DNA of 48,049 nt, from contig JAILDT010000071.1 in the NCBI GenBank assembly GCA_024689085.1, positions 1-48,049 on the forward strand. The letters are read 5' to 3'. The notes under the pieces were generated by a model. It saw only the letters and a program-made list of their open reading frames with translations. It made no database searches and was not told the DNA's origin. This stretch comes from Clostridia bacterium (lineage in GTDB: Bacteria > Bacillota > Clostridia > Peptostreptococcales > Anaerovoracaceae). The position numbers and the translations under genes were made by a program. Positions 10,201 through 19,398 of this stretch are shown piece by piece (position 1 is the first letter of the stretch; every line of letters begins with the position of its first letter).

Positions 10201-10727
10201 GCCAGTTTCCGGCCTTCGTTGACCGTCCTGGCATCCTTCCGGAATAACTCTCCTTCAAAAGCAACGGTGCCGCTTTCGGACTCGATTTCGTCGAGGGGCA
10301 TGCAGTCGATGGTGATGGCGTTGCCCATGATGACGTTGCCCTTCACCGGCCGGTAACCATGGCTGCGGCCTTTGCCTTTGCCGCCCTTCCAGCCGTTGCC
10401 ATTGCCGTTGAAGCCGCCGTCGCTGCTGCCGTTGCCGTTCGCGCCGTTCCCGTTCTTCCGCTTGTCCGGCGCCGGGATTTCGCTGCCCTTCACATCCTTG
10501 TAGGTGATGGTCAGATCCACGTCCCGGATGTCTGGCATGGCGCGCCGAATCGCCGACTTGATGTTCTCAGCCGTTTCCGCGCATACAATAAAATTGAGCT
10601 CCAGTGCAAGGCGCAGCACCAGGCTGTCCTTGTCGAGCGTCGCTCCCTTCACTTCAACCTTAAAGTCGTCTTTATTGAATTCCGGTGCCTTCGAAAAATC
10701 GATCGATTCCCTTAGAATCTTCTCCAT
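7254..10727 (-). CDS. polC: DNA polymerase III alpha subunit, PolC type, apparently without the exonuclease insertion
   Basis: [15 protein letters not shown] (PHP), [107 protein letters not shown] are all PolC hallmarks. Confidence 0.96.
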   Translation of the reverse strand: [1157 protein letters not shown]

Positions 10728-10741
10728 CTGCTGTAATTATC

Positions 10742-11818
10742 CTATGCTTGAATGAGCTGCATGAGCTCGTTGACGATGTTTTCTTCTTTGACTTTCTTGA
10801 TGATTTCACCCTTGGCGAAGAGCAATCCCTCGCCTCGTCCGCAGGCGACGCCGTAGTCTGCCTCCCGGGCTTCCCCCGGTCCGTTGACTGCGCAGCCCAT
10901 GACAGCGACGGTAAGGTCACCGATGGACTTGCCGGCTGTCTGCGCACCTGACTGCTCTGCTCTGTACAGGTCCGCCAGGCGGCGTTCCACTTCTGTGGCG
11001 ATTTTCTCCAGGTCCACCTCGGTCCGGCCGCAGGTCGGACAGGACACCACGTTCGGTCCATTCTTCCTGAGACCTACTGCCGCCAGCAGTTCCCGCGCGA
11101 AGTACACTTCCTCCACCGGATCGGCCGTCAGGGAGATGCGCAGCGTATCGCCGATGCCCGCCAGAAGCAGCGCCCCGACGCCCGCAGCGGATTTGATTTT
11201 GCCCCGGGACGGTGTGCCCGCTTCCGTCACACCGATGTGCAGCGGATAGTCGGACTGCTCGTGGACGATGCGGTAGGCGTCGTAGTTCATCTGCACATCC
11301 GAAGATTTCAGTGAAATCACGATGTCCTCGAAATCGAACTTCTCCAGCAGCGCCACGTTCCGCAGTGCGCTCTCAGCCAGGCCTTCCGCCGTCACATGTC
11401 CGTACTTGGCCAGAATATCCTTCTCCAGAGAGCCGCCGTTCACGCCTACGCGGATCGGCACATGGCAGGCCTTCGCCTTCTCCACGACTTCCCGCACACG
11501 GTCTTCGCCGCCGATGTTGCCCGGATTGATCCGGATCTTGTCAGCGCCCGCGTCCATAGCCGCCAGAGCCATGCGGTAATCGAAGTGGATGTCGGCGACC
11601 ACCGGAATCTGCGCGTGGCGCTTGACTTCACGGAAGCCTTCCACCGCGGCCTGATCCGGTACCGTCAGACGGATGATCTCGCAGCCCGCCTCTTCCAAGC
11701 GCTTCACCTGGGCGGTGGATGCTTTTGCATCAGAGGTGTGCGTGTTGCACATGGACTGGATGCTGACCGGCGCACCGCCGCCTATGAACATGTCTCCTAC
11801 TTTTACTTGCTTAGTCAT
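10742..11818 (-). CDS. ispG: 4-hydroxy-3-methylbut-2-enyl diphosphate synthase (flavodoxin)
   Basis: MTKQVKVGDMFIGGGAPVSIQSMCNTHTSDAKAS...; C-terminal CPTCGR and GCAVNGPGEAREADYG. Confidence 0.96.
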   Translation of the reverse strand: MTKQVKVGDMFIGGGAPVSIQSMCNTHTSDAKASTAQVKRLEEAGCEIIRLTVPDQAAVEGFREVKRHAQIPVVADIHFDYRMALAAMDAGADKIRINPGNIGGEDRVREVVEKAKACHVPIRVGVNGGSLEKDILAKYGHVTAEGLAESALRNVALLEKFDFEDIVISLKSSDVQMNYDAYRIVHEQSDYPLHIGVTEAGTPSRGKIKSAAGVGALLLAGIGDTLRISLTADPVEEVYFARELLAAVGLRKNGPNVVSCPTCGRTEVDLEKIATEVERRLADLYRAEQSGAQTAGKSIGDLTVAVMGCAVNGPGEAREADYGVACGRGEGLLFAKGEIIKKVKEENIVNELMQLIQA

Positions 11819-11821
11819 ATC

Positions 11822-12832
11822 TTAAAATATCGGAATAATAAACTTGATCACATCATTGAACGTTACGTAGATCATCAGCGCGAAGAGCAGGCAGATGCCG
11901 ATGAAGTGGATCTTGCCTTCTGTCTCGTCGGAGACGCGCTTGCCGGTGAAGAGCCGGATCACCAGGAAGAGCAGCCGCCCGCCGTCGAGAGCCGGGAACG
12001 GCAGCATGTTGATGATGGCCAGGTTCAGGGACAGCAGCGCCGCCAGGTAGACGACGTACATGATGCCCGATTTGGCCGCTTCATTGGTGGCGTAGACGAT
12101 GCCCACTGGTCCCGACAGTTCGCTCACCGCCACTTCGCCCGTAAAGAGCTGTTTCAGGACAGTGAACATCATCACCGTCATGGCGCCGGTGTTTTTGATG
12201 CCGCCCGGGATGGCGCTGGCCACGCTGTGTTTCATGACCGGCGTGATACCAATCATATTGCGGCCGGCTTCTTTATCGTATTCCAGCTCCGCCGTCAGGG
12301 TCTCCTCCTGCCCGTCCCGCAGCACGGTGATCTCAGCGGTCTTCTCCTCGCTGTAGCCAATGGCCTGGATGAGATCGTTCCACTCGCCGATGTCCTCGCC
12401 ATCGATGTTCACAACCGTGTCGCCGCTGACGATGCCGGCTTTCTGCGCCGGCGAATCGTCCATGACCTGGTCGATGGTCGTGGTCGTCGTGCCCACCCAG
12501 AATGCGATGATGATGAGCAGCACAACACAGGTGATGAAGTTCATCACCGATCCCGCCGCCAGGATGCAGGCCCGCTGCCATGCAGGCTGATTGTTCAGCG
12601 CCCGCGGCTCGTCTGAATCTTCGTCTTCCCCTTCCATCGCGCAGAATCCGCCGATCGGGAACAGGCGAATCGCGTAGAGGGTCTCGCCCTTTTGCTTTTT
12701 ATAGATGGCCGGTCCCATACCGATGGCGAACTGGTTGACCTTGACCCCGCAGGCCTTGGCCACGATGAAGTGTCCCAGCTCGTGCACGAAGATGAGCAGA
12801 CAGAATATGATAATCGCGTAAATGATCGTCAT
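11822..12832 (-). CDS. rseP: Site-2 intramembrane zinc metalloprotease, RseP/RasP family
   Basis: HELGHFIVAKACGV, PDZ segment, NMLPFPALDGGRLLFL; synteny. Confidence 0.95.
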   Translation of the reverse strand: MTIIYAIIIFCLLIFVHELGHFIVAKACGVKVNQFAIGMGPAIYKKQKGETLYAIRLFPIGGFCAMEGEDEDSDEPRALNNQPAWQRACILAAGSVMNFITCVVLLIIIAFWVGTTTTTIDQVMDDSPAQKAGIVSGDTVVNIDGEDIGEWNDLIQAIGYSEEKTAEITVLRDGQEETLTAELEYDKEAGRNMIGITPVMKHSVASAIPGGIKNTGAMTVMMFTVLKQLFTGEVAVSELSGPVGIVYATNEAAKSGIMYVVYLAALLSLNLAIINMLPFPALDGGRLLFLVIRLFTGKRVSDETEGKIHFIGICLLFALMIYVTFNDVIKFIIPIF

Positions 12833-12848
12833 GCTAACGTATCCTCTC

Positions 12849-13973
12849 TTAACCCCTGAATAATGTTCTCACGTAATTTCTAATTTTCCGATCCTCTTCC
12901 AGCACGCCCTCCAGATCCAGGCCGAACTTCGGTACGTGTTCGTTCAGGATTCTCTCCAGGGTGTCCTGTATATCAACAAAACGTATTTTCTGATGCAAAA
13001 ACAGATCGACCAGCACTTCGTTGGCGCCGTTGAGCACAACCGGGCAGCTGCCGCCCGTCTCGCTGGCCTGGCGCGCCAGAGCCGTCGTCTTGAACACGGT
13101 CTCGTCCGCCGGATAGAAGGTCATACCCTGCGGCAGACTGAACAGATCCAGACTTTTCGCCGTCCCGTTTGACAGCAGATCGATTCTCTCCGGATAGGAG
13201 AAGGCGTAGGCGATTGGCACGATCATGCTCGGTACGCCCATCTGTCCCACGACGGAACCGTCCTCGTATTCCACCGCCGAATGCAGAATGCTCTGCGGGT
13301 GAATGACGACCTGGATCTGTTCCAGCGGCACGTCGAAGAGCCACTTGGCTTCGATGATCTCCAGGCCCTTGTTCATCATGGTCGCCGAATCGATGGTGAT
13401 TTTGCTTCCCATGCTCCAGTTCGGATGGTTGAGCGCCTGCTGCAGCGTAACTTCCTCCAGTTGCTCTCTGGTATATCCTCGGAACGGACCGCCGGAAGCG
13501 GTCAGCAGAATGCGCTTGATTCTGTTTCCCCCATTGCCCTGCAGCGCCTGGAAGATGGCGCTGTGCTCACTGTCGACAGGCAAAAGCTTCACGCCTTTGC
13601 GGGCCACGGCGTCCATGACGATCTCGCCGCCCGCAACCAGGGTTTCTTTATTCGCAAACGCAATATCCCTGCCGGCTTCGATGGCCGCCAGGGTCGGTTC
13701 CAGACCTCTCATGCCCATGAGAGAATTGAGGACGATATCCGCGTCCTCCATGGTGGCAATGTCGATGATGCTGTCCGCGTTCCTGTTCAGAGAAGGATCT
13801 GCGTCACAGTAGACCATCTCCGGGGCAAACTCCGCAATCTGTTTTTGCAGCAGCGCGGTGTTTCTGCCGCAGCTTAAGGCCACCGCCTTGTATTTATCCG
13901 GGTTATTTCTGATGATTTCGAGAGCCTGGGTTCCGATGGAACCAGTACTCCCGAGAATTGCGATTCGTTTCAT
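12849..13973 (-). CDS. dxr: 1-deoxy-D-xylulose 5-phosphate reductoisomerase
   Basis: MKRIAILGSTGSIGTQALEIIRNN...FANKETLVAGGEIV...ILLTASGGPFR. Confidence 0.97.
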   Translation of the reverse strand: MKRIAILGSTGSIGTQALEIIRNNPDKYKAVALSCGRNTALLQKQIAEFAPEMVYCDADPSLNRNADSIIDIATMEDADIVLNSLMGMRGLEPTLAAIEAGRDIAFANKETLVAGGEIVMDAVARKGVKLLPVDSEHSAIFQALQGNGGNRIKRILLTASGGPFRGYTREQLEEVTLQQALNHPNWSMGSKITIDSATMMNKGLEIIEAKWLFDVPLEQIQVVIHPQSILHSAVEYEDGSVVGQMGVPSMIVPIAYAFSYPERIDLLSNGTAKSLDLFSLPQGMTFYPADETVFKTTALARQASETGGSCPVVLNGANEVLVDLFLHQKIRFVDIQDTLERILNEHVPKFGLDLEGVLEEDRKIRNYVRTLFRG

Positions 13974-13986
13974 GATGCTTCTGCTC

Positions 13987-14805
13987 CTAAAACATGGATA
14001 AGATATTGACCACGTAGTAAACCAGCGGCGCTGTGAACAGGATGCTGTCGAAACGGTCCATGATACCGCCGTGTCCCGGGATGAGGTTGCCGTAGTCCTT
14101 GATGCCCATCTTGCGTTTGAAGATGGATGCGGTCAGGTCGCCGAACATGGAGATGATGCTGCCCAGGAAGCCGACGATCAGGCAGAGCAGAACCTGCTCG
14201 CGCATGAAGATCAGTCCGAAGATCAGGCACAGGATCATGCTGCCCAGCACGCCGCCGATGGCGCCTTCCCAGGTCTTCTTCGGGCTGATGACCGGGCACA
14301 GCTTGTGCTTGCCCATGGTGACGCCGGCGAAGTAAGCGCAGATGTCCGTTCCGAAGGCCGTGATGACCACGAGCCAGACGGCGAGTCCCAGAAACTCGTC
14401 CATACCCAGAAGCGCCAGATGGTAACAGAAGAACACCACGTAGAAAATGCCCACCAGGGTGACCATGGCGTCTTCCAGCTTGCGCTCCTCAATGTTGAAC
14501 AGATACAGCAGGCACGCGAATACCGATGCAAAAGCCCAAAGCATGATGAAGATCGCGCTGGAGAACATAGCCGTGGTGAACGGCGTTCCGATGAAGCAGA
14601 GCATGCCCAGACCGTAAAGAACGATGGTGGATCCCACCGCGATCGGGTAGCTCGGTTTGATATTCAGTTCTTTGAATCCGCGGAAAAACTCATACACCGC
14701 CAGCAGTGTCAGCGCGAAGCATCCCGCGAACAGGACCCAGCCCCGCAGTATGATGAAGACGAGCAGCGGGAGCATGATGAGTCCCGACAAAATCCTTGTT
14801 TTCAT
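13987..14805 (-). CDS. cdsA: Phosphatidate cytidylyltransferase
   Basis: Polytopic protein with PVISPKKTWEGAIGG...SIFKRKMGIKDYGNLIPGHGGIMDRFDS (CdsA signature). Confidence 0.96.
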   Translation of the reverse strand: MKTRILSGLIMLPLLVFIILRGWVLFAGCFALTLLAVYEFFRGFKELNIKPSYPIAVGSTIVLYGLGMLCFIGTPFTTAMFSSAIFIMLWAFASVFACLLYLFNIEERKLEDAMVTLVGIFYVVFFCYHLALLGMDEFLGLAVWLVVITAFGTDICAYFAGVTMGKHKLCPVISPKKTWEGAIGGVLGSMILCLIFGLIFMREQVLLCLIVGFLGSIISMFGDLTASIFKRKMGIKDYGNLIPGHGGIMDRFDSILFTAPLVYYVVNILSMF

Positions 14806-14823
14806 TAGTCAAATCCTCTATTT

Positions 14824-15549
14824 CTATCTGCCGCCGAAGCGCCGGTCTCTCGACTGGTACTCGGCGATGCACTTTTCGTATTCCTCCGGTGTGAAGTCCG
14901 GCCACAGCACGTCTGAAAAGACGAACTCGCTGTAGGCGCTCTGCCAGAGCATGAAGTTGGACAGCCGCTCTTCGCCGCTGGTCCTGATGATCAGTTCCGG
15001 ATCTGGCGAGTAAGCGTGGTTTTTGCCTGTCCAAAGGCCCTCGGCAATCAGCTCCTCGGTCACGTCTTCCGGTTCGATTTCCCCGGTCTTTGCTTTTGCG
15101 GCAATGGCTTCCACGGAGCGGCGGATCTCGTCGCGGGCGCCGTAGTTCAGGGCGATATTGAACTGGAGCCCCGTGTTGTCCTTTGTGTCCGCGAGGGTCT
15201 TTGCGAGAGAATTCCGCGCGTCTTCCGGAATGGAAGACCAGTCGCCCAGGACCTCTACGCGCACGTTGTTCGCAATGAGCTCCTTCAGGTCCCGCTTCAC
15301 AAAGGTCACGAGCAGCCCAAAAATGCCGGAGACTTCCTCCACCGACCGTTTCCAGTTTTCTGTAGAAAAAGCGTACACTGTCAGGTACCTGATGCCGAGC
15401 TTGTCCGAATGGTCCACGATCTTCTTCATCGCTTCCATTCCTGCTCTGTGACCTGCTACCCTTGGTACGCCTCTCTGCTTCGCCCAGCGGCCGTTGCCAT
15501 CCATGATGATGGCAACGTGCTGCGGCATGATTTCTTTTATCAGTTCCAT
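14824..15549 (-). CDS. uppS: Undecaprenyl diphosphate synthase
   Basis: PQHVAIIMDGNGRWAKQRGVPRVAGHRAGMEAMKKIV...ELIIRTSGEERLSNFMLWQSAYSEF. Confidence 0.97.
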   Translation of the reverse strand: MELIKEIMPQHVAIIMDGNGRWAKQRGVPRVAGHRAGMEAMKKIVDHSDKLGIRYLTVYAFSTENWKRSVEEVSGIFGLLVTFVKRDLKELIANNVRVEVLGDWSSIPEDARNSLAKTLADTKDNTGLQFNIALNYGARDEIRRSVEAIAAKAKTGEIEPEDVTEELIAEGLWTGKNHAYSPDPELIIRTSGEERLSNFMLWQSAYSEFVFSDVLWPDFTPEEYEKCIAEYQSRDRRFGGR

Positions 15550-15568
15550 ATCAGTTGCGGTAAGCCGC

Positions 15569-16126
15569 CTAGACTTCCATAATTTCCTTTTCCTTGGCTG
15601 CGACGATCTCGTCGATCTCCTTGATGGACTTGTCGGTCAGCTCCTGGATCTCTTTCAGCGTGTCTTTGACGTCGTCTTCTGTGTAGTCGCCGGCTTTCTC
15701 CAGTTTCTTGACTTTGTCATTGGCGTCTCTTCTGAGATTTCTGACGGCCACCTTGGTATCCTCGCCCATCTTCTTGACAGTCTTGGTCAGTTCCTTTCTG
15801 CGCTCCTCCGTAACCTGCGGAATCTGCAGTCTGACGACCTTGCCGTCGTTGATCGGATTGATACCGATGTTGGCGATGTTGATGCCCTTCTCGATCTCGG
15901 CGATGCTCTTTGGATCGAACGGCGTGATCAGCAGTGTTCTCGGTTCCGGAACGCTGATGTTTGCCAGCACCTTCAACGGCGTCGGGCTGCCGTAGTAGTC
16001 GACCATGACTTTGTCTACGATGGCCGCGTTGGCCCTGCCCGCTCTGACGGTAGCCAGGTCATCCTTTAAGAGATTCTCACTCTTCAGAATCTTCTCTTCT
16101 AATTGTTCCATTGAAAAATCGCTCAT
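15569..16126 (-). CDS. frr: Ribosome recycling factor
   Basis: LATVRAGRANAAIVDKVMVDYYGSPTPLKVLANISVPEPRTLLI... Confidence 0.97.
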   Translation of the reverse strand: MSDFSMEQLEEKILKSENLLKDDLATVRAGRANAAIVDKVMVDYYGSPTPLKVLANISVPEPRTLLITPFDPKSIAEIEKGINIANIGINPINDGKVVRLQIPQVTEERRKELTKTVKKMGEDTKVAVRNLRRDANDKVKKLEKAGDYTEDDVKDTLKEIQELTDKSIKEIDEIVAAKEKEIMEV

Positions 16127-16166
16127 GTTATTACCTCCCGGTTATAATGCTGTCCGATGCTTCCGG

Positions 16167-16871
16167 CTACTCTACGATCGTTCCGATCTCTTCGCCGCAT
16201 ATTGCTCTCATGATACCGTTTTCTTCCGCAAGGCCGAAGACGTGTATCGCGATGTTGTTATCTCTGCACATGGCGGCCGCTGTGCCGTCCATGACCTTCA
16301 GGTCTTTTTCGAGTACTTCCGCGTGGGTCAGGTGTGTGTACCGCACCGCGTCCGGATTCTTATTCGGATCGTCCGAGTAGACCGCGTCGATGTTCTTGGC
16401 CATGAGGATGACTTCCGCCTCCACCTCGGCCGCTCTCAGCGATGCTGTCGTATCCGTCGAGAAGAACGGACTTCCTGTTCCGCCGCCGAAGATGACGACT
16501 CTTCCCTTTTCGAGGTGGAACAGCGCTCTCCTGCGGTTGTAGACCTCCGCCACCTGCGGCATCTGGATGGACGTCTGCACAACGGTGGAAACACCAATCG
16601 ACTCCAGTGCTTCCTGCAGTGCCAGCGCGTTCATGATGGTCGCCATCATGCCGATGTAATCCGCCGATGCCCGGTTCATTTTCTCGGAGCTTCTGCCTCT
16701 CCAGAAGTTGCCGCCTCCGACAACGACCGCCACCTGTACGCCCGCCTCGACGACTTCTTTGAGCATTGCGGCTGTTTCCAATGTCATCGCTTCGTTGATG
16801 CCGTGTTTCTGCTCCCCGGCCATGGCTTCGCCGCTGACCTTGATCAACACACGCTTGTATTTTGGTTTCAT
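16167..16871 (-). CDS. pyrH: UMP kinase
   Basis: [22 protein letters not shown]...[10 protein letters not shown]...[19 protein letters not shown]. Confidence 0.97.
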   Translation of the reverse strand: MKPKYKRVLIKVSGEAMAGEQKHGINEAMTLETAAMLKEVVEAGVQVAVVVGGGNFWRGRSSEKMNRASADYIGMMATIMNALALQEALESIGVSTVVQTSIQMPQVAEVYNRRRALFHLEKGRVVIFGGGTGSPFFSTDTTASLRAAEVEAEVILMAKNIDAVYSDDPNKNPDAVRYTHLTHAEVLEKDLKVMDGTAAAMCRDNNIAIHVFGLAEENGIMRAICGEEIGTIVE

Positions 16872-16921
16872 AAGACTCCCTCCGGATCTGTCTTGTGTTT
16901 TCTGCGTTTATTTACCCGATT

Positions 16922-16951
16922 ATTATACCATATATGCTATCTCACAGCCAA
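16922..16951 (-). promoter_or_regulatory. Candidate sigma-70/A promoter for the pyrH-frr-... operon
   Basis: Minus strand TTGGCT-18 bp-TATAAT between the larB 3' end and pyrH. Confidence 0.5.
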
Positions 16952-17698
16952 CCTTTTATTGATGACCGATGCCGTATATCCTGCGCCGAATCCGTTGTCG
17001 ATGTTCACAATGCTCACCCCGTTGGCGCAGCTGTTCAGCATGGACAGCAGAGCCGACAGTCCGCCGAAGTTCGCGCCGTACCCCACGCTGGTCGGGACCG
17101 CGATGACAGGCGCCGCCACCAGGCCGCCGATGACGCTGGCCAGGGCTCCTTCCATGCCCGCGACGCAGATGACGACGTCCGCGGATCGGATGAGCTCCAG
17201 CTTGTCGAAGAGTCTGTGGATGCCCGATACGCCTACGTCGTAGACCCGGATGACCTTGTTACCCAGCGACTCGGCTGTGACCGCCGCTTCCTCCGCGACC
17301 GGGATGTCCGCTGTGCCGGCGCTGACCACTGCAACCGTACCGATCGGCGCCTCGTCTGCATCCGCGCTACCTTTGTATACGATGATTCGGGCGGCTTCGT
17401 GGTACGTAGCTTCCGGCAGTTTCTCCAGGACCGCCGCGAAGTCATTCTTCGTCGCGCGTGTCCCCATGACGGTGCCGTGCTGCGCGAGGGCCTCGAAGAT
17501 GTCCCGTACCTGCTCCGGCGTTTTGCCCTCACAGTAGACTACCTCCGGAAATCCGGTCCGGATCTGCCTGTGCAGGTCGAGGTTCGCAAACCCCATTCCC
17601 TTATAAGGCAGTTCCTTAAGCTGCTCGTAGGCATCCTCCTCGGAAATGGTTCCCTTCTTCACGTCTTCTATGATTCTCTTGATGTATTCTTCTTTCAT
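16937..17698 (-). CDS. larB: LarB-like nickel pincer cofactor biosynthesis protein (AIR carboxylase-like)
   Basis: AIR carboxylase-type C-terminal core: TAGTADIPVAEEAAVTAESLGNKVIRVYDVGVSGIHRLFDKLE...CVAGMEGALASVIGGLVAAPVIAVPTSVGYGANFGGLSALLSMLNSCANGVSIVNIDNGFGAGY. Confidence 0.9.
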   Translation of the reverse strand: MKEEYIKRIIEDVKKGTISEEDAYEQLKELPYKGMGFANLDLHRQIRTGFPEVVYCEGKTPEQVRDIFEALAQHGTVMGTRATKNDFAAVLEKLPEATYHEAARIIVYKGSADADEAPIGTVAVVSAGTADIPVAEEAAVTAESLGNKVIRVYDVGVSGIHRLFDKLELIRSADVVICVAGMEGALASVIGGLVAAPVIAVPTSVGYGANFGGLSALLSMLNSCANGVSIVNIDNGFGAGYTASVINKRLAVR

Positions 17699-17707
17699 TG
17701 GGTTTCC

Positions 17708-18250
17708 TCAGCTTTCTTCTCCAATGTAAACGATAGCGGTCCTCCTGAATGCACTGATCAGCCTGCACACTGCCGAGTGGAACAAACTGACGGCGTAGAC
17801 CACGGACACCAACTGTCCGGAGTTCAGGAAGAAGATGCAGACGATTGCCAGAACGACATTTCCCGCTCCGTAAAAGAACTGCACCTTCCATGAACCGGAC
17901 TGCATGACCCGCGCTTCGTTGGCGCGCAGTACGTCGATCCCACCTGATACCATCATGCAGATGATCAGATAAATCATGGTGTAAATCGGCGGGATATAGG
18001 CCAGTGAGTAGGCGAACAGCCCCGCGTCGAACAGCAGGATACCTTCGTAGAGGATGGCAATTCCGCCCACTGCGTGACGGGCCATGGAAATGTAGTAGAT
18101 GATATTCCGCAGCCCTGCGATAATCAGCGTCAGCATCAGCAGATCGATGACGAGTCTGAATCCGTGCTGAGGGTCAACGAACATGAAGACGCCGCAGGCG
18201 ATCATGATCAGCGCGATGAAGACATTCACGACACGCTTAAATCCGTTCAT
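17708..18250 (-). CDS. HdeD/DUF308-like multi-TM membrane protein
   Basis: MNGFKRVVNVFIALIMIACGVFMFVDPQHGFRLVIDLLMLTLIIAGLRNII...; pairs of TM helices. Confidence 0.65.
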   Translation of the reverse strand: MNGFKRVVNVFIALIMIACGVFMFVDPQHGFRLVIDLLMLTLIIAGLRNIIYYISMARHAVGGIAILYEGILLFDAGLFAYSLAYIPPIYTMIYLIICMMVSGGIDVLRANEARVMQSGSWKVQFFYGAGNVVLAIVCIFFLNSGQLVSVVYAVSLFHSAVCRLISAFRRTAIVYIGEES

Positions 18251-19397
18251 GGTCCGCCTCCTTCCGCTTCTGCGCTTCCACCAGTTTCCGGAAGTCACGC
18301 ATTCCTCTGAACCCTTTCTGACCGTAATCGATCGACACGCCTGCCAGCAGATTCCCTGTATTGAAGATTTTGCTGGTCACCATGCTCTTCTGGTTCATGG
18401 CCGCCAGGAAGAACCGTCCGAGATAGGTGTCATCCCGGCATTCTCCTTCTGCCGCAATATATTCTTCTTCATATCTGCTCTCATCGAACTCCTCGATCTG
18501 CTCACCGGAGAGTTTTTCCCCGAAGGCCTTCCAGTCCTCGTCCGCATCGGCCTGACGCTTCGACAGGATTGCCATGATTTCTTCTTTATATGGCGCGGCG
18601 CATTCGGTATCGTAAGTGTCCCGTTCAAAATCCGCATATTCTCCGCGCAAATACTTCATCGCGTAAATCATCTGCGTGAACGCCTGGTAGTATTCGGCCG
18701 GATTGTCCTTAGTCACCTCTTCGAACTCCGCCCACGCCGGCAGGAATCTGTAACGCATAAAGCTGTAATCAGGAAGGTGTCCTGCTCTGCCGTGTCCCAG
18801 ATTCATGATGTTGTTTTCATGAGTCTGAAAAACGCTGTTCGTAAATTTGCCTTCGCCCACATCGTCGCCGCTCTTCGGATTGTGGTTGAACCGGATCCTT
18901 TCGCCGGTGTCCGCATCACGGAAGTAACCGGCGTTGTTGATGACGAAGGATGGCGTACCGGCAAAATACCTGTGCGCCCATGTGTCCGCCAGGACATGCA
19001 TGGCGATACCTGCTGCCTGAATGCCGCCGCCCCTGGCCAGTTTTACCGTATCCACAAGCAGATCTCCGTTCGGACCGCAGATCAGTCTGTATTTGTTCAG
19101 GTACCTGCGTCCGCATTTTTTCTTTTTCCGGGCGTTCAGGTTATACGGCAGGAAGTGGAAGGACGACCAGATTCTCGTGACGTCCTGCAGTCCGGTCGGA
19201 TCGATCCTGACATCCGCCAGTTCCAGCTGCAGCTGGGTCGTGACAGCGGCTTTCGGACCCCCTACCCTTGTCAGCAGCGTCCTGCTGCAGCAGTCCACGA
19301 ACTGGGCCGCGTAGCACAGTTCCTGCGCTTCCGTATGTGAATAGCCTGCCAGAAATGCAGCGCAATATGTCGCGTAATAGTGAAAATCTTTCTGCAT
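18237..19397 (-). CDS. DUF6765-like protein (possible zinc-dependent phospholipase C-like helical fold)
   Basis: MQKDFHYYATYCAAFLAGYSHTEAQELCYAAQFVDCC...GIAMHVLADTWAHRYFAG; spaced His/Asp motifs reminiscent of the family. Family assignment is from memory. Confidence 0.6.
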   Translation of the reverse strand: MQKDFHYYATYCAAFLAGYSHTEAQELCYAAQFVDCCSRTLLTRVGGPKAAVTTQLQLELADVRIDPTGLQDVTRIWSSFHFLPYNLNARKKKKCGRRYLNKYRLICGPNGDLLVDTVKLARGGGIQAAGIAMHVLADTWAHRYFAGTPSFVINNAGYFRDADTGERIRFNHNPKSGDDVGEGKFTNSVFQTHENNIMNLGHGRAGHLPDYSFMRYRFLPAWAEFEEVTKDNPAEYYQAFTQMIYAMKYLRGEYADFERDTYDTECAAPYKEEIMAILSKRQADADEDWKAFGEKLSGEQIEEFDESRYEEEYIAAEGECRDDTYLGRFFLAAMNQKSMVTSKIFNTGNLLAGVSIDYGQKGFRGMRDFRKLVEAQKRKEADHERI

Positions 19398-19398
19398 A

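Noticed and set aside
11396-12616. 406-aa + strand ORF, very His/Asp-rich
   Set aside because: Antisense to ispG/rseP; composition is an artefact of the reverse complement of GC-rich coding DNA.
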